Origin: an uncultured Flavobacteriaceae bacterium | GTDB lineage: Bacteria > Bacteroidota > Bacteroidia > Flavobacteriales > Flavobacteriaceae | Direction of reading: 5' to 3' | Assembly (NCBI GenBank): GCA_934675205.1 | Contig: CAKUPQ010000002.1 | Location: 1-64,000 of the forward strand | Length of the DNA stretch: 64,000 nucleotides | Part shown: positions 27,798-36,869 of the stretch, piece after piece | How positions within the stretch are numbered: the stretch's first letter is position 1 | Layout of the letters: the number at the start of each line of letters is the position of its first letter | Translations under genes and position numbers: made by a program | Notes under the pieces: model-generated | The model's input: the letters and a program-made list of their open reading frames with translations, nothing else | What the model was told of the DNA's origin: nothing | Databases searched by the model: none

Positions 27798-27840
27798 AGT
27801 TGTCGGTTGACAGTTATTAGTTGTCAGTTTTGGGTATTTC

Positions 27841-27869
27841 GTCATTGCGAGGAACGAAGCAATCTAAAA
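27841..27869. repeat. TCATTGCGAGGAACGAAGCA repeat, copy 1
   Basis: 29 bases identical to 42259-42287. ATTGC and GCAAT can pair around a 10-base loop. It lies between accC and the 167-aa gene, next to GTTGTCGGTTGACAGTTATT-type direct repeats at 27800-27828. Confidence 0.85.
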
Positions 27870-27882
27870 TTAAAAAGATTTT

Positions 27883-28386
27883 ATGAAAAAGTTTTTTGTT
27901 ATTCTAATTGGTATAATATCCTTGCTTTTGATTGCATCAAGAATTGGACATTATTTGGATAAAAAAGTTATTTCAAGTAAACAGGTTGTTTTTAAGATAC
28001 ATTTAGATATTGACAGAGAAGAAGTTGATGATTTTTTTCATTTAACAGAGGGAACATATGATAAAGAAAAAATGCGTATAATTTGCATAATTCCTGCTTC
28101 GGAGCATTACAGACCTTTTTATAATAGTGTGTATTTTAGAAGTAATATTGATTGTGATGAAGAATATATCAAAGAAAAACATAGGAAATATGAACCTTAT
28201 GAGCTTAATAATAATATGATTTTTGAACTAATACTGACAAAAGACCTTCATACTACTCCAGCTATGATTTATAAGGAATGGGGAAATGAAGTTATAGCAA
28301 GATTTCCTTTCAGATATGATTATAAGAAAGGAAAAATAAATCAGATTGTTATTTCAAAAAATGGAGTATCTGATTATTGTGAATAA
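27883..28386 (+). CDS. Unknown membrane-anchored protein inside the carboxylase cluster
   Basis: 167 residues. One N-terminal helix (FFVILIGIISLLLIASRIG) anchors it, with the rest probably outside the inner membrane: a compact alpha/beta domain with several charged segments and no known motif. No family recognised. It is more AT-rich in style than accC and the transferase gene around it and is preceded by two kinds of dispersed repeat, which suggests insertion into an older accC-transferase pair. Confidence 0.75.
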   Translation: MKKFFVILIGIISLLLIASRIGHYLDKKVISSKQVVFKIHLDIDREEVDDFFHLTEGTYDKEKMRIICIIPASEHYRPFYNSVYFRSNIDCDEEYIKEKHRKYEPYELNNNMIFELILTKDLHTTPAMIYKEWGNEVIARFPFRYDYKKGKINQIVISKNGVSDYCE

Positions 28387-28425
28387 AAAAGCAAATCAGC
28401 AACTTTGCGATTAAACAAAAATATT

Positions 28426-29967
28426 ATGAACGATAAAATAAAAGTATTAGAAACCAAACAGGCTGAAGCATTACTGGGTGGAGGTCAGAAAAGAATAGAT
28501 GCTCAACATTCCAAAAAGAAACTTTTTGCAAGGGAGCGAATCGAATATTTATTGGACGAGGGTTCGTTTGAAGAAATCGGAATGTTCATTACCCACCGTA
28601 CCAAAGACTTCGGAATGGATAAGGAGGTATATTTGGGAGACGGAGTTGTAACGGGTTACGGAACCATCAACGGACGTCTGGTCTATGTTTTTGCACAGGA
28701 TTTTACGGTTTTCGGAGGGTCGTTATCGGAAACCCACGCAGAAAAAATCTGTAAGGTAATGGATATGGCTCTGAAGGTTGGGGCTCCGATGATTGGACTG
28801 AACGATTCGGGAGGTGCAAGAATTCAGGAGGGAGTACGTTCACTCGGTGGTTATGCAGATATTTTTTATAGAAACGTACAAGCATCGGGAGTGATTCCGC
28901 AAATTTCTGCCATTATGGGACCTTGTGCGGGAGGAGCGGTTTATTCCCCTGCAATGACCGATTTCACAATGATGGTTGAAAATACTTCGTATATGTTCGT
29001 AACCGGACCAAACGTAGTAAAAACTGTAACTAACGAAACTGTAACTTCTGAAGAATTAGGAGGTGCATCGACCCATTCGACCAAATCGGGAGTGGCACAT
29101 ACGACTTCTGCCAATGATGTGGAATGTTTGGAAGATGTGAAGAAATTGCTGTCATATTTACCTCAAAATAATCAGGAATTACCTCAAGATTTACCTTACA
29201 CTCCGACAGACGAAATCAGAGAAGCTTTGGATTCGATTATTCCGGATAGTGCGAATAAACCTTATGATATGAAAGACGTTATCAATAACATTATTGATGA
29301 AGATTCTTTCTTTGAAATACATAAGAATTTTGCCGAAAATATCGTAGTTGGTTTTGCAAGATTAGGAGGGAGAAACATCGGAATTGTAGCCAACAATCCT
29401 ATGTTTTTGGCAGGTTGTTTGGATGTAAACAGCTCGACCAAAGCCGCTCGTTTTACTCGTTTTTGTGATGCATTTAATATTCCGTTGTTGGTATTGGTTG
29501 ATGTTCCCGGATTCTTACCCGGAACCGATCAGGAATGGAACGGAATCATCGTTCACGGAGCGAAATTATTGTATGCTTTATCAGAGGCAACCGTTCCGAA
29601 AGTTACGGTTATTACCCGAAAAGCCTACGGAGGAGCTTATGATGTGATGAACTCAAAACACATCGGAGCCGATATGAATTACGCTTGGCCTTCTGCCGAA
29701 ATTGCAGTAATGGGAGCCAAAGGAGCTTCAGAAATTATCTTTAAAAAAGAAATTGCCGAAGCCGAAGACCCGGCTGCAAAATTAGCTGAAAAAGAGGCAG
29801 AATATGCTCGTAAATTTGCCACTCCATACAGAGCAGCCCAAAGAGGATTTATTGATGAGGTGATTTTGCCAAACGAAACCCGAAGAAAGCTGATTAAAAC
29901 TTTCTCGATGTTAGAAGGCAAAGAAGTCGAAAGACCAAACAGAAAACACGGGAATATTCCGTTGTGA
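28426..29967 (+). CDS. Acyl-CoA carboxylase carboxyltransferase (beta subunit)
   Basis: 513 residues from ATG 28426; an in-frame TTG 21 bases earlier lies in a promoter-like CAACTTTG. The N-terminal half carries [21 protein letters not shown] and [18 protein letters not shown], the acyl-CoA site; the C-terminal half carries [14 protein letters not shown] and [16 protein letters not shown], the carboxybiotin site. It moves CO2 from biotin to an acyl-CoA, most likely propionyl-CoA in this subgroup. It acts with the carrier and AccC encoded upstream. Confidence 0.93.
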   Translation: MNDKIKVLETKQAEALLGGGQKRIDAQHSKKKLFARERIEYLLDEGSFEEIGMFITHRTKDFGMDKEVYLGDGVVTGYGTINGRLVYVFAQDFTVFGGSLSETHAEKICKVMDMALKVGAPMIGLNDSGGARIQEGVRSLGGYADIFYRNVQASGVIPQISAIMGPCAGGAVYSPAMTDFTMMVENTSYMFVTGPNVVKTVTNETVTSEELGGASTHSTKSGVAHTTSANDVECLEDVKKLLSYLPQNNQELPQDLPYTPTDEIREALDSIIPDSANKPYDMKDVINNIIDEDSFFEIHKNFAENIVVGFARLGGRNIGIVANNPMFLAGCLDVNSSTKAARFTRFCDAFNIPLLVLVDVPGFLPGTDQEWNGIIVHGAKLLYALSEATVPKVTVITRKAYGGAYDVMNSKHIGADMNYAWPSAEIAVMGAKGASEIIFKKEIAEAEDPAAKLAEKEAEYARKFATPYRAAQRGFIDEVILPNETRRKLIKTFSMLEGKEVERPNRKHGNIPL

Positions 29968-29978
29968 TTTAAAAGCCA

Positions 29979-30029
29979 CGAATTTTTACGAATAACACGA
30001 ATCCAATTTGTGTCATTCGTAAAAATTCG
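29979..30029. terminator. Inverted repeat between two convergent genes
   Basis: CGAATTTTTACGAAT (29979-29993) is exactly complementary to 30015-30029, with further partial matches outside. It sits between the stops of the transferase gene and the TonB receptor gene and probably ends both transcripts. It belongs to the CACGAATTTTTACGAAT type of dispersed repeat. Confidence 0.7.
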
Positions 30030-30041
30030 CATAATTCGTAG

Positions 30042-32399
30042 CTATAAACTATACTTCATTCCAACAAAGAAAGTTCTAGGTCTTGTAGGTCCGTAAATAT
30101 AATCGGCATCTCTCAAAGGACCTCTGTCAAAATCTTTTTGGTAGGAGTTGAACATATTCTGAACTCCTGTATAAACCTGAATACAATTATCTTTGATGTC
30201 AAAATCATAAGCTAATTTTATGTGTTGTTCAAAGAAATTCGGAGTTCTTTTGATAACTGTTCTTTCCGTATCAGGGTCAATTAGATGTCCTACGTCCATT
30301 TTTCCGGTATAAACTCCCGATAACGAAATCGTCAGTTGTTGAATCGGATTGTAAGTAAAGGTGTAATATCCGTAAAGGTCAGGAGTTCTCAATATATTTT
30401 TGGTCGATGTAAAATCAGTTTCATCATCTTCATTTTCCCAAATTGTTTCTCTTTCCGAATATTTTGCAGTTTGGAATGTTGCTCCCAACTGAAAATTCAC
30501 TTTTCTCGAAAAAGCAAAACTCGATTCTATATTTGCTCCCGTAACGGTTGCTCCACTTCCGTTCCGTTTGGTGGCAACGGCAATTCCGCTTGGTAGTTCG
30601 GTTGGATTTGAAGTAATAAAAGCATCATTCAGTTTGGTATAGAATCCTTCTACAACAATATTCGTCTGTACACTTCCGATAAAATTCGTATAGTTCAAAG
30701 AAGCATTAAAGCTGTTCGAACGTTCGGTTTTCAGATTCGGGTCTAATCGGGTAAACATCACACTTCCTCCCACAGTTTCTATGTGCAAATCTTCGTCAAA
30801 TGCCTGTGGGGCTCTGTATCCTTGTGAGAATGAAGCTCGTGCTTTCCATTCGTCCGTAATCGAATACATAGCAGTTATTCTCGGAACAAAAACATTCAGG
30901 CTTTTCTTGTCTTCAAACGATTCTACATCTAAATCGTGTCTTCCATTGATGTTTACATTATCGTATCTTGCTCCGACCAAAAACGTCATTTCTTCGGTTG
31001 GTTTGATTTCTAATTGCGAATAAATTCCGAGTGTTCCCACTTCTTGGTCTATCAGCCTTCCATAACCGGGCATTCTGTCTTTTACCTCATTAAACTGATA
31101 TTCCGCACCCGAAAGCAAAAGAAATTTTTCGTTAAACTCATACGAATATTGTGCTCCTCCGACAACCGAAAAATCATCGGAATTTCCGTAAGCATTGATA
31201 GCCAAAACATCTTCGGGAGTAAGTACATCTCCTTCTCCGAGAATTCTTCCTCCACCTCCGTAATAACTTTCTCTTTTGGCTGTTTGAACCGAAGTATAAA
31301 CCGAGAATTTATGCTTGTAATCAGACGAAAACTGCTCGAATGACAATCCTCCTCCCAAAATTTTGTGGTCTAACTGTTCGGTAATATCGGTTTGGTGTGC
31401 AGGTAAATGGAAGTTGTTTCCTCCTCTGCGAAATTCACTGATATTGAATAAATTAAGTTTGATTTTACTCAATTCTGATGTGTTCCAAAACGCATCAAAT
31501 CCGAAAGTGGTATTTTTGAGTTTTGTCATTTCAGAAAATCCGTCATCGTTGGCATCCCAAGGTTTTCTGTCACGGTTGTAGGCATAAAAGCTGATTCCCT
31601 TGTTGAAATCTTTGCTTACGATACTTCCGTTCATATTTATGGTTCTGTCAGGAGAATCAAAATCTATAAAAGTCTGATTTGTTCCGATTTCAAACGTATT
31701 TTCGACAGGGTCTTTAGTGATGATGTTAATCGTTCCTGCAATGGCACTTCCTCCGTACAGAGCAGAACCTCCACCTCGGATAACCTCGACTCTGTCAATC
31801 ATTGAGGCAGGAATCATATCCAATCCGTACACTCCGACAAGAGCCGAAAATATCGGACGGCTATTAATGAGTATTTGCGAATAAGGTCCTTCGAGTCCGT
31901 TCATTCTGACTTGGGTAAAACCGCAGTTCTGACAATTGGTTTCCAAACGCAATCCCGGACTGAAATTAAGCCCTTCCGACAATGCTAATGATTGCGTGGT
32001 TTCAAACGATTTACTACTGATTCTGCTTACAATCACAGGAGATTTATATTGAGGAACTTCACTTCGTGTACCTGTAATCACGACTTCTTCGATATTCAAT
32101 AAATCTTCCTGCAGTTCAAAATTTATTTCCGAAGTTTCATTTTCTCGGATAGTAATTGTTTCCGTAATGGTTCTGTATCCGACATACGAAACCGAAATTC
32201 GCTGATTTCCGACAGGAATATTTTTGATTTCGTAATTTCCGTTATGGTCGGTTTTGGCAGCAATGGTTTTCCCGATAACCGAAATACTGACTCCTGCGAT
32301 TTTTTCGTCTGTTGAGGTAATTGTTCCTTTAAGGTTTCCTGTTTGTGCTATGGAACAAACCGAGAATAATAACAATGCTGAATAGATGCTGTTTTTCAT
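30042..32399 (-). CDS. TonB-dependent outer-membrane receptor
   Basis: 785 residues. The signal peptide ends near CSIAQ. Residues about 23-105 form a CarboxypepD_reg-like domain (GNLKGTITSTDEKIAGVSI), typical of Bacteroidota receptors. EEVVITGTR is the TonB-box region, then a plug with VEVIRGGGSALYGGSAIAGTINIITK and a 22-strand barrel ending in MKYSL. It resembles iron/siderophore or vitamin receptors (FepA/CirA class); no SusD gene is next to it, so it is not a SusCD pair. Ligand unknown. Confidence 0.94.
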   Translation of the reverse strand: MKNSIYSALLLFSVCSIAQTGNLKGTITSTDEKIAGVSISVIGKTIAAKTDHNGNYEIKNIPVGNQRISVSYVGYRTITETITIRENETSEINFELQEDLLNIEEVVITGTRSEVPQYKSPVIVSRISSKSFETTQSLALSEGLNFSPGLRLETNCQNCGFTQVRMNGLEGPYSQILINSRPIFSALVGVYGLDMIPASMIDRVEVIRGGGSALYGGSAIAGTINIITKDPVENTFEIGTNQTFIDFDSPDRTINMNGSIVSKDFNKGISFYAYNRDRKPWDANDDGFSEMTKLKNTTFGFDAFWNTSELSKIKLNLFNISEFRRGGNNFHLPAHQTDITEQLDHKILGGGLSFEQFSSDYKHKFSVYTSVQTAKRESYYGGGGRILGEGDVLTPEDVLAINAYGNSDDFSVVGGAQYSYEFNEKFLLLSGAEYQFNEVKDRMPGYGRLIDQEVGTLGIYSQLEIKPTEEMTFLVGARYDNVNINGRHDLDVESFEDKKSLNVFVPRITAMYSITDEWKARASFSQGYRAPQAFDEDLHIETVGGSVMFTRLDPNLKTERSNSFNASLNYTNFIGSVQTNIVVEGFYTKLNDAFITSNPTELPSGIAVATKRNGSGATVTGANIESSFAFSRKVNFQLGATFQTAKYSERETIWENEDDETDFTSTKNILRTPDLYGYYTFTYNPIQQLTISLSGVYTGKMDVGHLIDPDTERTVIKRTPNFFEQHIKLAYDFDIKDNCIQVYTGVQNMFNSYQKDFDRGPLRDADYIYGPTRPRTFFVGMKYSL

Positions 32400-32440
32400 T
32401 GTAATGTGCAGCCTGTGTGCAGGTTAGAAAATAAAAAGCA

Positions 32441-32448
32441 CAAAGATA
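32441..32448 (-). promoter_or_regulatory. -7 promoter element of the TonB receptor gene
   Basis: Minus-strand TATCTTTG matches TAnnTTTG, about 42 bases before the ATG. The -33 box is not recognisable. The 5' leader holds a small CCTGCACACAGG hairpin; I see no iron-box-like operator I could defend. Confidence 0.45.
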
Positions 32449-32510
32449 AGCTATTTCGAGTGATTTTTGTATCCCGTGTCAAGCTGAATTTTGTTGTTAA
32501 AATTCTAAAA

Positions 32511-32560
32511 CCTGTCTGTTAACAGGCAGATAAGTTCGGACACGAGGGCTTGCCCGAACT
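32511..32560. repeat. Palindromic repeat pair between divergent genes
   Basis: CCTGTCTGTTAACAGGCAG (32511-32529) is a near palindrome; AGTTCGG (32533-32539) pairs with CCGAACT (32554-32560) around a GC-richer loop. The first shares its start with the coding-region repeat at 6608. Confidence 0.7.
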
Positions 32561-32631
32561 GATGAAGTAATGACAAACTTGAACTAATAAAAAAATTAAC
32601 ATAAAATAATCAAAATATAAAACAAAATAAT

Positions 32632-32639
32632 TACTTTTG
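32632..32639 (+). promoter_or_regulatory. -7 promoter element of the T9SS cargo gene
   Basis: TACTTTTG matches TAnnTTTG, 34 bases before the chosen ATG at 32674. Transcription from here would begin after 32644, which argues against the in-frame GTG at 32644 as start. No clear -33 box. Confidence 0.55.
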
Positions 32640-32673
32640 CACCGTGAATAATTATGAAACAAAATTATTGATT

Positions 32674-35600
32674 ATGAGAAAAATAACTTTTAATATGTTA
32701 AAACCCGCTTTTGTGGTTTTGATGTTAGCTTTTGGACTTACAAGTTGGGGACAAGGGTCTGAAGATTTTGAAAGTACTACAATTGGCGGTACATATTCTA
32801 ACGGTTCATTTATAAGTAATGGAATTACTTGGCATTATGGACATTCAAGAAATGAAGGTTTAAGTACTGCAGACGATTATTCGATTGACGGTAAAGGAAT
32901 TATATTAAGAAGAGCTTCCGATAGTTATCTTGAGGCTACTATAACCGGAGGGATTAACGATTTTTCTTTTCAATACAGAAAGGCATTTACAGGTGCTTCG
33001 ACAAGGCAGGTAGAATTATGGATTAATGGTGAGCTTTACGAAGAATCTCCCGTTTTTGGTAATAGTTCTGGTGCTGATGATACTGTTTATACTCTTTCTA
33101 TTTATGATGCGGAAATTGAAGGAGAGGCTACTGTAAAAATTAAAATTAAAGGACAGACAACAGGATCTAGACAAGTAACAATAGATAATATTTCTTGGAC
33201 GGGTTTTGTTGCACTACCTGAAGATGTTCCTCAAATAGAAGGGGACGAGTTTGTTGAAGGAAAAGTAGGTGTAGATTTTGAAGGCATAGTGTTTACAACA
33301 GATAATTTAGCAGATTATTTTACGCTTGAAGAAGGTACTCTCCCTAACGGCTTATCATTTAATACTACTACGGGGTTAATATCAGGAATTCCGACAGAAG
33401 CAGGTTATTTTTCATTTGAGATAACTGCAACAAACTCTTTCGGGACAGGAGATACGTTCTATTTTGATATGGAAATTGATTTGGGAGACCAGGAAATCGA
33501 AGACTTTGCAAACTTAGTTTACTATGATTCAGATTCACCTTTTGAACTTCCGTTGCTAACCAATGCTGGTTTACCCATAACTTATACCATTGGCGACCCT
33601 TCCATAGCGACAGTTTCGGGGAATATGGTTACTATTCTGGCAAGTGGTGTAACTTCAATTACCGCTTATCAGGAAGGAGATGATAATTGGTATGAATATC
33701 AGTATGCTGTTACATTAACCATACTAGACTCAGCCGTGTTAAATATAGTTATCAGCCAAGTATATGGTGGTGGTGGAAATACTAATGCTCCCTATACACA
33801 CGATTTTGTAGAGTTGTATAATCCTGCAAATTATTCTGTAAGTTTAGACGGAACGTATTATCTTCAATATGCCAGTGCTACAGGTAATTTTAATAGTAAT
33901 AGTAGTAATAATGTTAGTTTAGTAGATGTTATAATGCCTCCGAAAAGTTATTTTTTAATTCAATTAGCAGGAGGAAATAATGGAGTTTCTTTACCAGCAC
34001 CTGATGCTACAGGTACTACTGTTTTATCTGCTACAGCAGGTAAGGTAGCTTTTACAAGAGGAATTATTAGTGGTGGTGGTGGTACTAGTCCTATTAGTAA
34101 TTCTGAATATATAATTGATTTAGTAGGGTATGGTAGTGCTGGTAAATATGAGGGATCTGGTTCTGCTCCAGCAGGAAGCAACACTACTGCTATATTCAGA
34201 AAACAAGAAGGAGAACAGGATACTGATGATAATGCAAATGATTTTGTGACAGGAACACCAAACCCTCGTAACTCCTCTACCTATGGAATTGCTATTTGGG
34301 AAAGTGGAGCGTGGACATCGACACCTGCTATTGATAAGACAGCAATTATCAGAGATGTGTTAATTATTGATGATATAAATGAAGATAGTTTTGAGGCTAG
34401 GGCTCTTTTTATTGATAGTGGTGCATCAGTAACTATAGAAGACGGATATCATATTAAGGTGGAAGGAGCTATTGCAAGCAATAATAATTTTATTGTTAAA
34501 GACGGGGCTAATCTTATTCAGATTGATGATGATGCAGTAAATACAGGAAATATTAAAGTTGAGGTAACGAGTAATCCGTTTGTGCGTTTGGAATATACGT
34601 TTTGGTCATCTCCTATTGCAGGACAAGGATTACAGGCGTTTTCTCCTCAAACTTTAGCAAACCGTATTTATTCATATAACCCAATAAATGATACTTATAT
34701 TCAAGCTTCGGGAATTTTTGGAAAGGGAGTAGGGTATTTATTCAGAGCTCCAAACAATTGGAATGATACTACACCTACGTCTTACAACGGAGAGTTTATA
34801 GGAGTGCCCCACAACGGAGTTACCTCTATTCCGACACCAATAGCACTTGGAGGTTATTATGGAGTAGGAAACCCTTATCCGAGTACTATTGATGCAGGTT
34901 TATTTTTTGATTTAAATACAGAAGCAGATGTTATGTATTTCTGGACAAACACGAATCCACCAGTTGGAGGAACTTATGAAGGAGTACCGAACAATTATGC
35001 TACTTATACACTTGCAGGAGGAGCTTCGGCTGCGGGAGGAACATCTGTTCCGAACGGAAATATTGCAGTAGGTCAAGGTTTTATTGTCAGAACAACAGGA
35101 GAAGATTCGATTATATTTAACAACTCTTTAAGAAGTACGAATCAAGGAATGTTCTTTAAAGCAATGGATACTGAAAAACACAGATTTTGGTTAAACTTGT
35201 CAACTGACAATACCGTGCTAAATCAAACAATGGTTGCTTATATGGACGGAGCTACCGAAGGATTTGATGCTCAAATTGACGGACAAATGTTCGGATATTA
35301 CGGAAGTGCATTATATAGTGTAATTGCTGATGAATCTTCAGATTATGTAATTCAGGGACGTTCACTTCCTTTTGCTGATTCAGATGCGGTAGTATTAGGA
35401 TTCAGAGCTGTTCAATCGGGAAGTTATACGATTTCATTAGCAAATTTTGACGGCTTATTTACAGACGGACAGGATATTTATCTGAAAGATAACGCAACAG
35501 AGGTTATTCACGATTTAAAAGATTCGGCTTATACATTCGTATCAGATGAGGGTGTATTTAATAATAGGTTTGAAGTAGTTTACAAAACAACCGGAGATTT

Positions 35601-35847
35601 AAATGTAAATAATCCTGAACTTAATAACAATAAATGGGTAGTTTATTCGCAAGGAAACGGTTTCCAAATCGAAACACAAGGTTTTGAAATGAAAGAAGTA
35701 GTGGTTTATGATATGTTGGGAAGAAAGGTTTACAACAGCACTGCAGAGGGAACAAGCCATACCATTTCAAACATTGTAAACGGAGTATTGATTGTAAAAG
35801 TTATTACAACCGACAACCAGACTCTAATCAGAAAAACAGCAAAATAG
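32674..35847 (+). CDS. Large T9SS-secreted surface protein with lamin-tail and Ig-like domains
   Basis: 1057 residues from ATG 32674. The signal peptide ends near LTSWGQG. Residues about 15-170 form a beta-sandwich; about 185-270 look like a putative-Ig (He_PIG) repeat (LPNGLSFNTTTGLISGIP); about 350-490 hold a lamin-tail domain (ISQVYGGGGNTNAPYTHDF...VELYNP). The last about 80 residues are a type A T9SS sorting domain (VVVYDMLGRKVYN...). It should be exported by T9SS and attached or released at the cell surface; role probably adhesive or enzyme-associated, but no catalytic motif is seen. Confidence 0.9.
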   Translation: MRKITFNMLKPAFVVLMLAFGLTSWGQGSEDFESTTIGGTYSNGSFISNGITWHYGHSRNEGLSTADDYSIDGKGIILRRASDSYLEATITGGINDFSFQYRKAFTGASTRQVELWINGELYEESPVFGNSSGADDTVYTLSIYDAEIEGEATVKIKIKGQTTGSRQVTIDNISWTGFVALPEDVPQIEGDEFVEGKVGVDFEGIVFTTDNLADYFTLEEGTLPNGLSFNTTTGLISGIPTEAGYFSFEITATNSFGTGDTFYFDMEIDLGDQEIEDFANLVYYDSDSPFELPLLTNAGLPITYTIGDPSIATVSGNMVTILASGVTSITAYQEGDDNWYEYQYAVTLTILDSAVLNIVISQVYGGGGNTNAPYTHDFVELYNPANYSVSLDGTYYLQYASATGNFNSNSSNNVSLVDVIMPPKSYFLIQLAGGNNGVSLPAPDATGTTVLSATAGKVAFTRGIISGGGGTSPISNSEYIIDLVGYGSAGKYEGSGSAPAGSNTTAIFRKQEGEQDTDDNANDFVTGTPNPRNSSTYGIAIWESGAWTSTPAIDKTAIIRDVLIIDDINEDSFEARALFIDSGASVTIEDGYHIKVEGAIASNNNFIVKDGANLIQIDDDAVNTGNIKVEVTSNPFVRLEYTFWSSPIAGQGLQAFSPQTLANRIYSYNPINDTYIQASGIFGKGVGYLFRAPNNWNDTTPTSYNGEFIGVPHNGVTSIPTPIALGGYYGVGNPYPSTIDAGLFFDLNTEADVMYFWTNTNPPVGGTYEGVPNNYATYTLAGGASAAGGTSVPNGNIAVGQGFIVRTTGEDSIIFNNSLRSTNQGMFFKAMDTEKHRFWLNLSTDNTVLNQTMVAYMDGATEGFDAQIDGQMFGYYGSALYSVIADESSDYVIQGRSLPFADSDAVVLGFRAVQSGSYTISLANFDGLFTDGQDIYLKDNATEVIHDLKDSAYTFVSDEGVFNNRFEVVYKTTGDLNVNNPELNNNKWVVYSQGNGFQIETQGFEMKEVVVYDMLGRKVYNSTAEGTSHTISNIVNGVLIVKVITTDNQTLIRKTAK

Positions 35848-35878
35848 AAAACAGAAAATAGAAAATAGAGATAGAAAA

Positions 35879-36079
35879 ATGAAAAATAAATTTTTTATAA
35901 TATTGGCTTTATTACTCCCGGTTCTTTTAATGGCACAGCCTAATCCCGCAGGTCCCGGATTACCAGGCGGAGATGATGACCCTGTTCCTATCGATAACGC
36001 TATTGTATGGCTGTTGATTTTGGGAGTTGCTTTCGGAATCTATATGGTGTATAAGCAATACAGAAAAGCAATACGATAA
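35879..36079 (+). CDS. Tiny Gly/Pro-rich signal-peptide protein with C-terminal helix and basic tail
   Basis: 66 residues: signal peptide to about LLMAQ, a Gly/Pro/Asp linker (NPAGPGLPGGDDDPVPIDN), one helix (AIVWLLILGVAFGIYMVY) and a basic tail KQYRKAIR. The motif-helix-basic tail order resembles a membrane sorting or anchoring signal. It lies 31 bases after the T9SS cargo stop and before a strong terminator, so both genes share a transcript. Similar small genes behind T9SS cargo are common in flavobacteria; function not known to me. Confidence 0.75.
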   Translation: MKNKFFIILALLLPVLLMAQPNPAGPGLPGGDDDPVPIDNAIVWLLILGVAFGIYMVYKQYRKAIR

Positions 36080-36191
36080 GAGCAGATATGTCTTTATAAA
36101 GGCTTGTTCTAAAACAGTACGGGTTTCAAACACTTATTCAAATCAATATTATATGATTTATTTTCCCACACTATTTTAGAAAATTACTTAT

Positions 36192-36224
36192 AAAAAAACC
36201 ACGACTTTTGGTCGTGGTTTTTTT
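36192..36224 (+). terminator. Terminator of the T9SS cargo unit
   Basis: AACCACGAC and its complement around TTTTG, with A-run before and seven T after; a textbook factor-independent terminator. The rest of 36080-36296 holds only a short TTCGTTCAGTTCGACAAG segment known to me as a scattered flavobacterial repeat piece. Confidence 0.92.
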
Positions 36225-36296
36225 ATTACTGGCTGCCCTCCTAAACTCATTTAACTTCGTTCAGTTCGACAAGAGAGGACATTTCATCACTGCTTG

Positions 36297-36749
36297 TTAT
36301 TTAAAATACTTATGGTATTCCTGATACGATGCTTCTAATTTAGAAACTTGTGCTTTGGCTTGTTCTTCGTCAGCAGATTCTGCTAATTCCTGAACTAAAT
36401 CCAAATGAGGGTGTAGCCATTTGTGCAATTCATCGTGGCTTTTTCCTGTCATTGTACAGCTTCTGATAAGTTGGCTGTTTTGGTCTTTGATTTGTTCGGC
36501 AAGCGTTTTGTAATCAGTATTATTTTCCTGAATAAAAGTGCTTACCAATGCTGCACCTTTTAGGATAAAAGGTTTCATTTCTTCGTTTACCACCCATTTT
36601 TCTCCATTATTAAGTTCAATAACATCAGAACTTTCGTTGTGATGATGTTCTGTGTGGGTTGTTTCTTTTTCCGGAGCAGTTGTTTTTGTAGCATTATTAC
36701 AGCTCAAAAACAGTAAAGAGCTGATTCCGAATAGCATTATTTTTTTCAT
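36297..36749 (-). CDS. Small His-rich lipoprotein
   Basis: 150 residues. Lipobox LFLSC puts the lipid on Cys17. A short HTEHHHNES stretch (about 32-40) could bind metal. The remaining about 100 residues are helical and end in a four-helix-like region (SCTMTGKSHDELHKWLHPHLDLV) with conserved-looking His/Met/Cys. No family named with confidence; a periplasmic metal-linked lipoprotein is a reasonable reading. Single-gene unit with its own promoter. Confidence 0.8.
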   Translation of the reverse strand: MKKIMLFGISSLLFLSCNNATKTTAPEKETTHTEHHHNESSDVIELNNGEKWVVNEEMKPFILKGAALVSTFIQENNTDYKTLAEQIKDQNSQLIRSCTMTGKSHDELHKWLHPHLDLVQELAESADEEQAKAQVSKLEASYQEYHKYFK

Positions 36750-36776
36750 TTCTGATTGGATTTTATGATTAAACTA

Positions 36777-36804
36777 CAAATTTAATCAAATTATTCGAAA
36801 CAAG
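36777..36804 (-). promoter_or_regulatory. Promoter of the His-rich lipoprotein gene
   Basis: Minus strand: CTTG (36804-36801), 16-base spacer, TAAATTTG (36784-36777), 27 bases before the ATG. Confidence 0.55.
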
Positions 36805-36810
36805 AATTTG

Positions 36811-36850
36811 AAAAAAATGAGGTTATCTTGCAAAAGGTAACCTCATTTTG
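36811..36850 (-). terminator. acnB terminator
   Basis: Minus strand AATGAGGTTA pairs with TAACCTCATT and is followed by T7. It sits 20 bases after the acnB stop and just upstream of the promoter of the next gene. Confidence 0.88.
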
Positions 36851-36869
36851 TTATTATTCTTAAAATTCT

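Noticed and set aside
27796..27840. GTTGACAGTTATTAGTTGTCAG segment as an operator
   Set aside because: It is a scattered direct-repeat type also present near 26275-26310, not placed consistently with respect to promoters.
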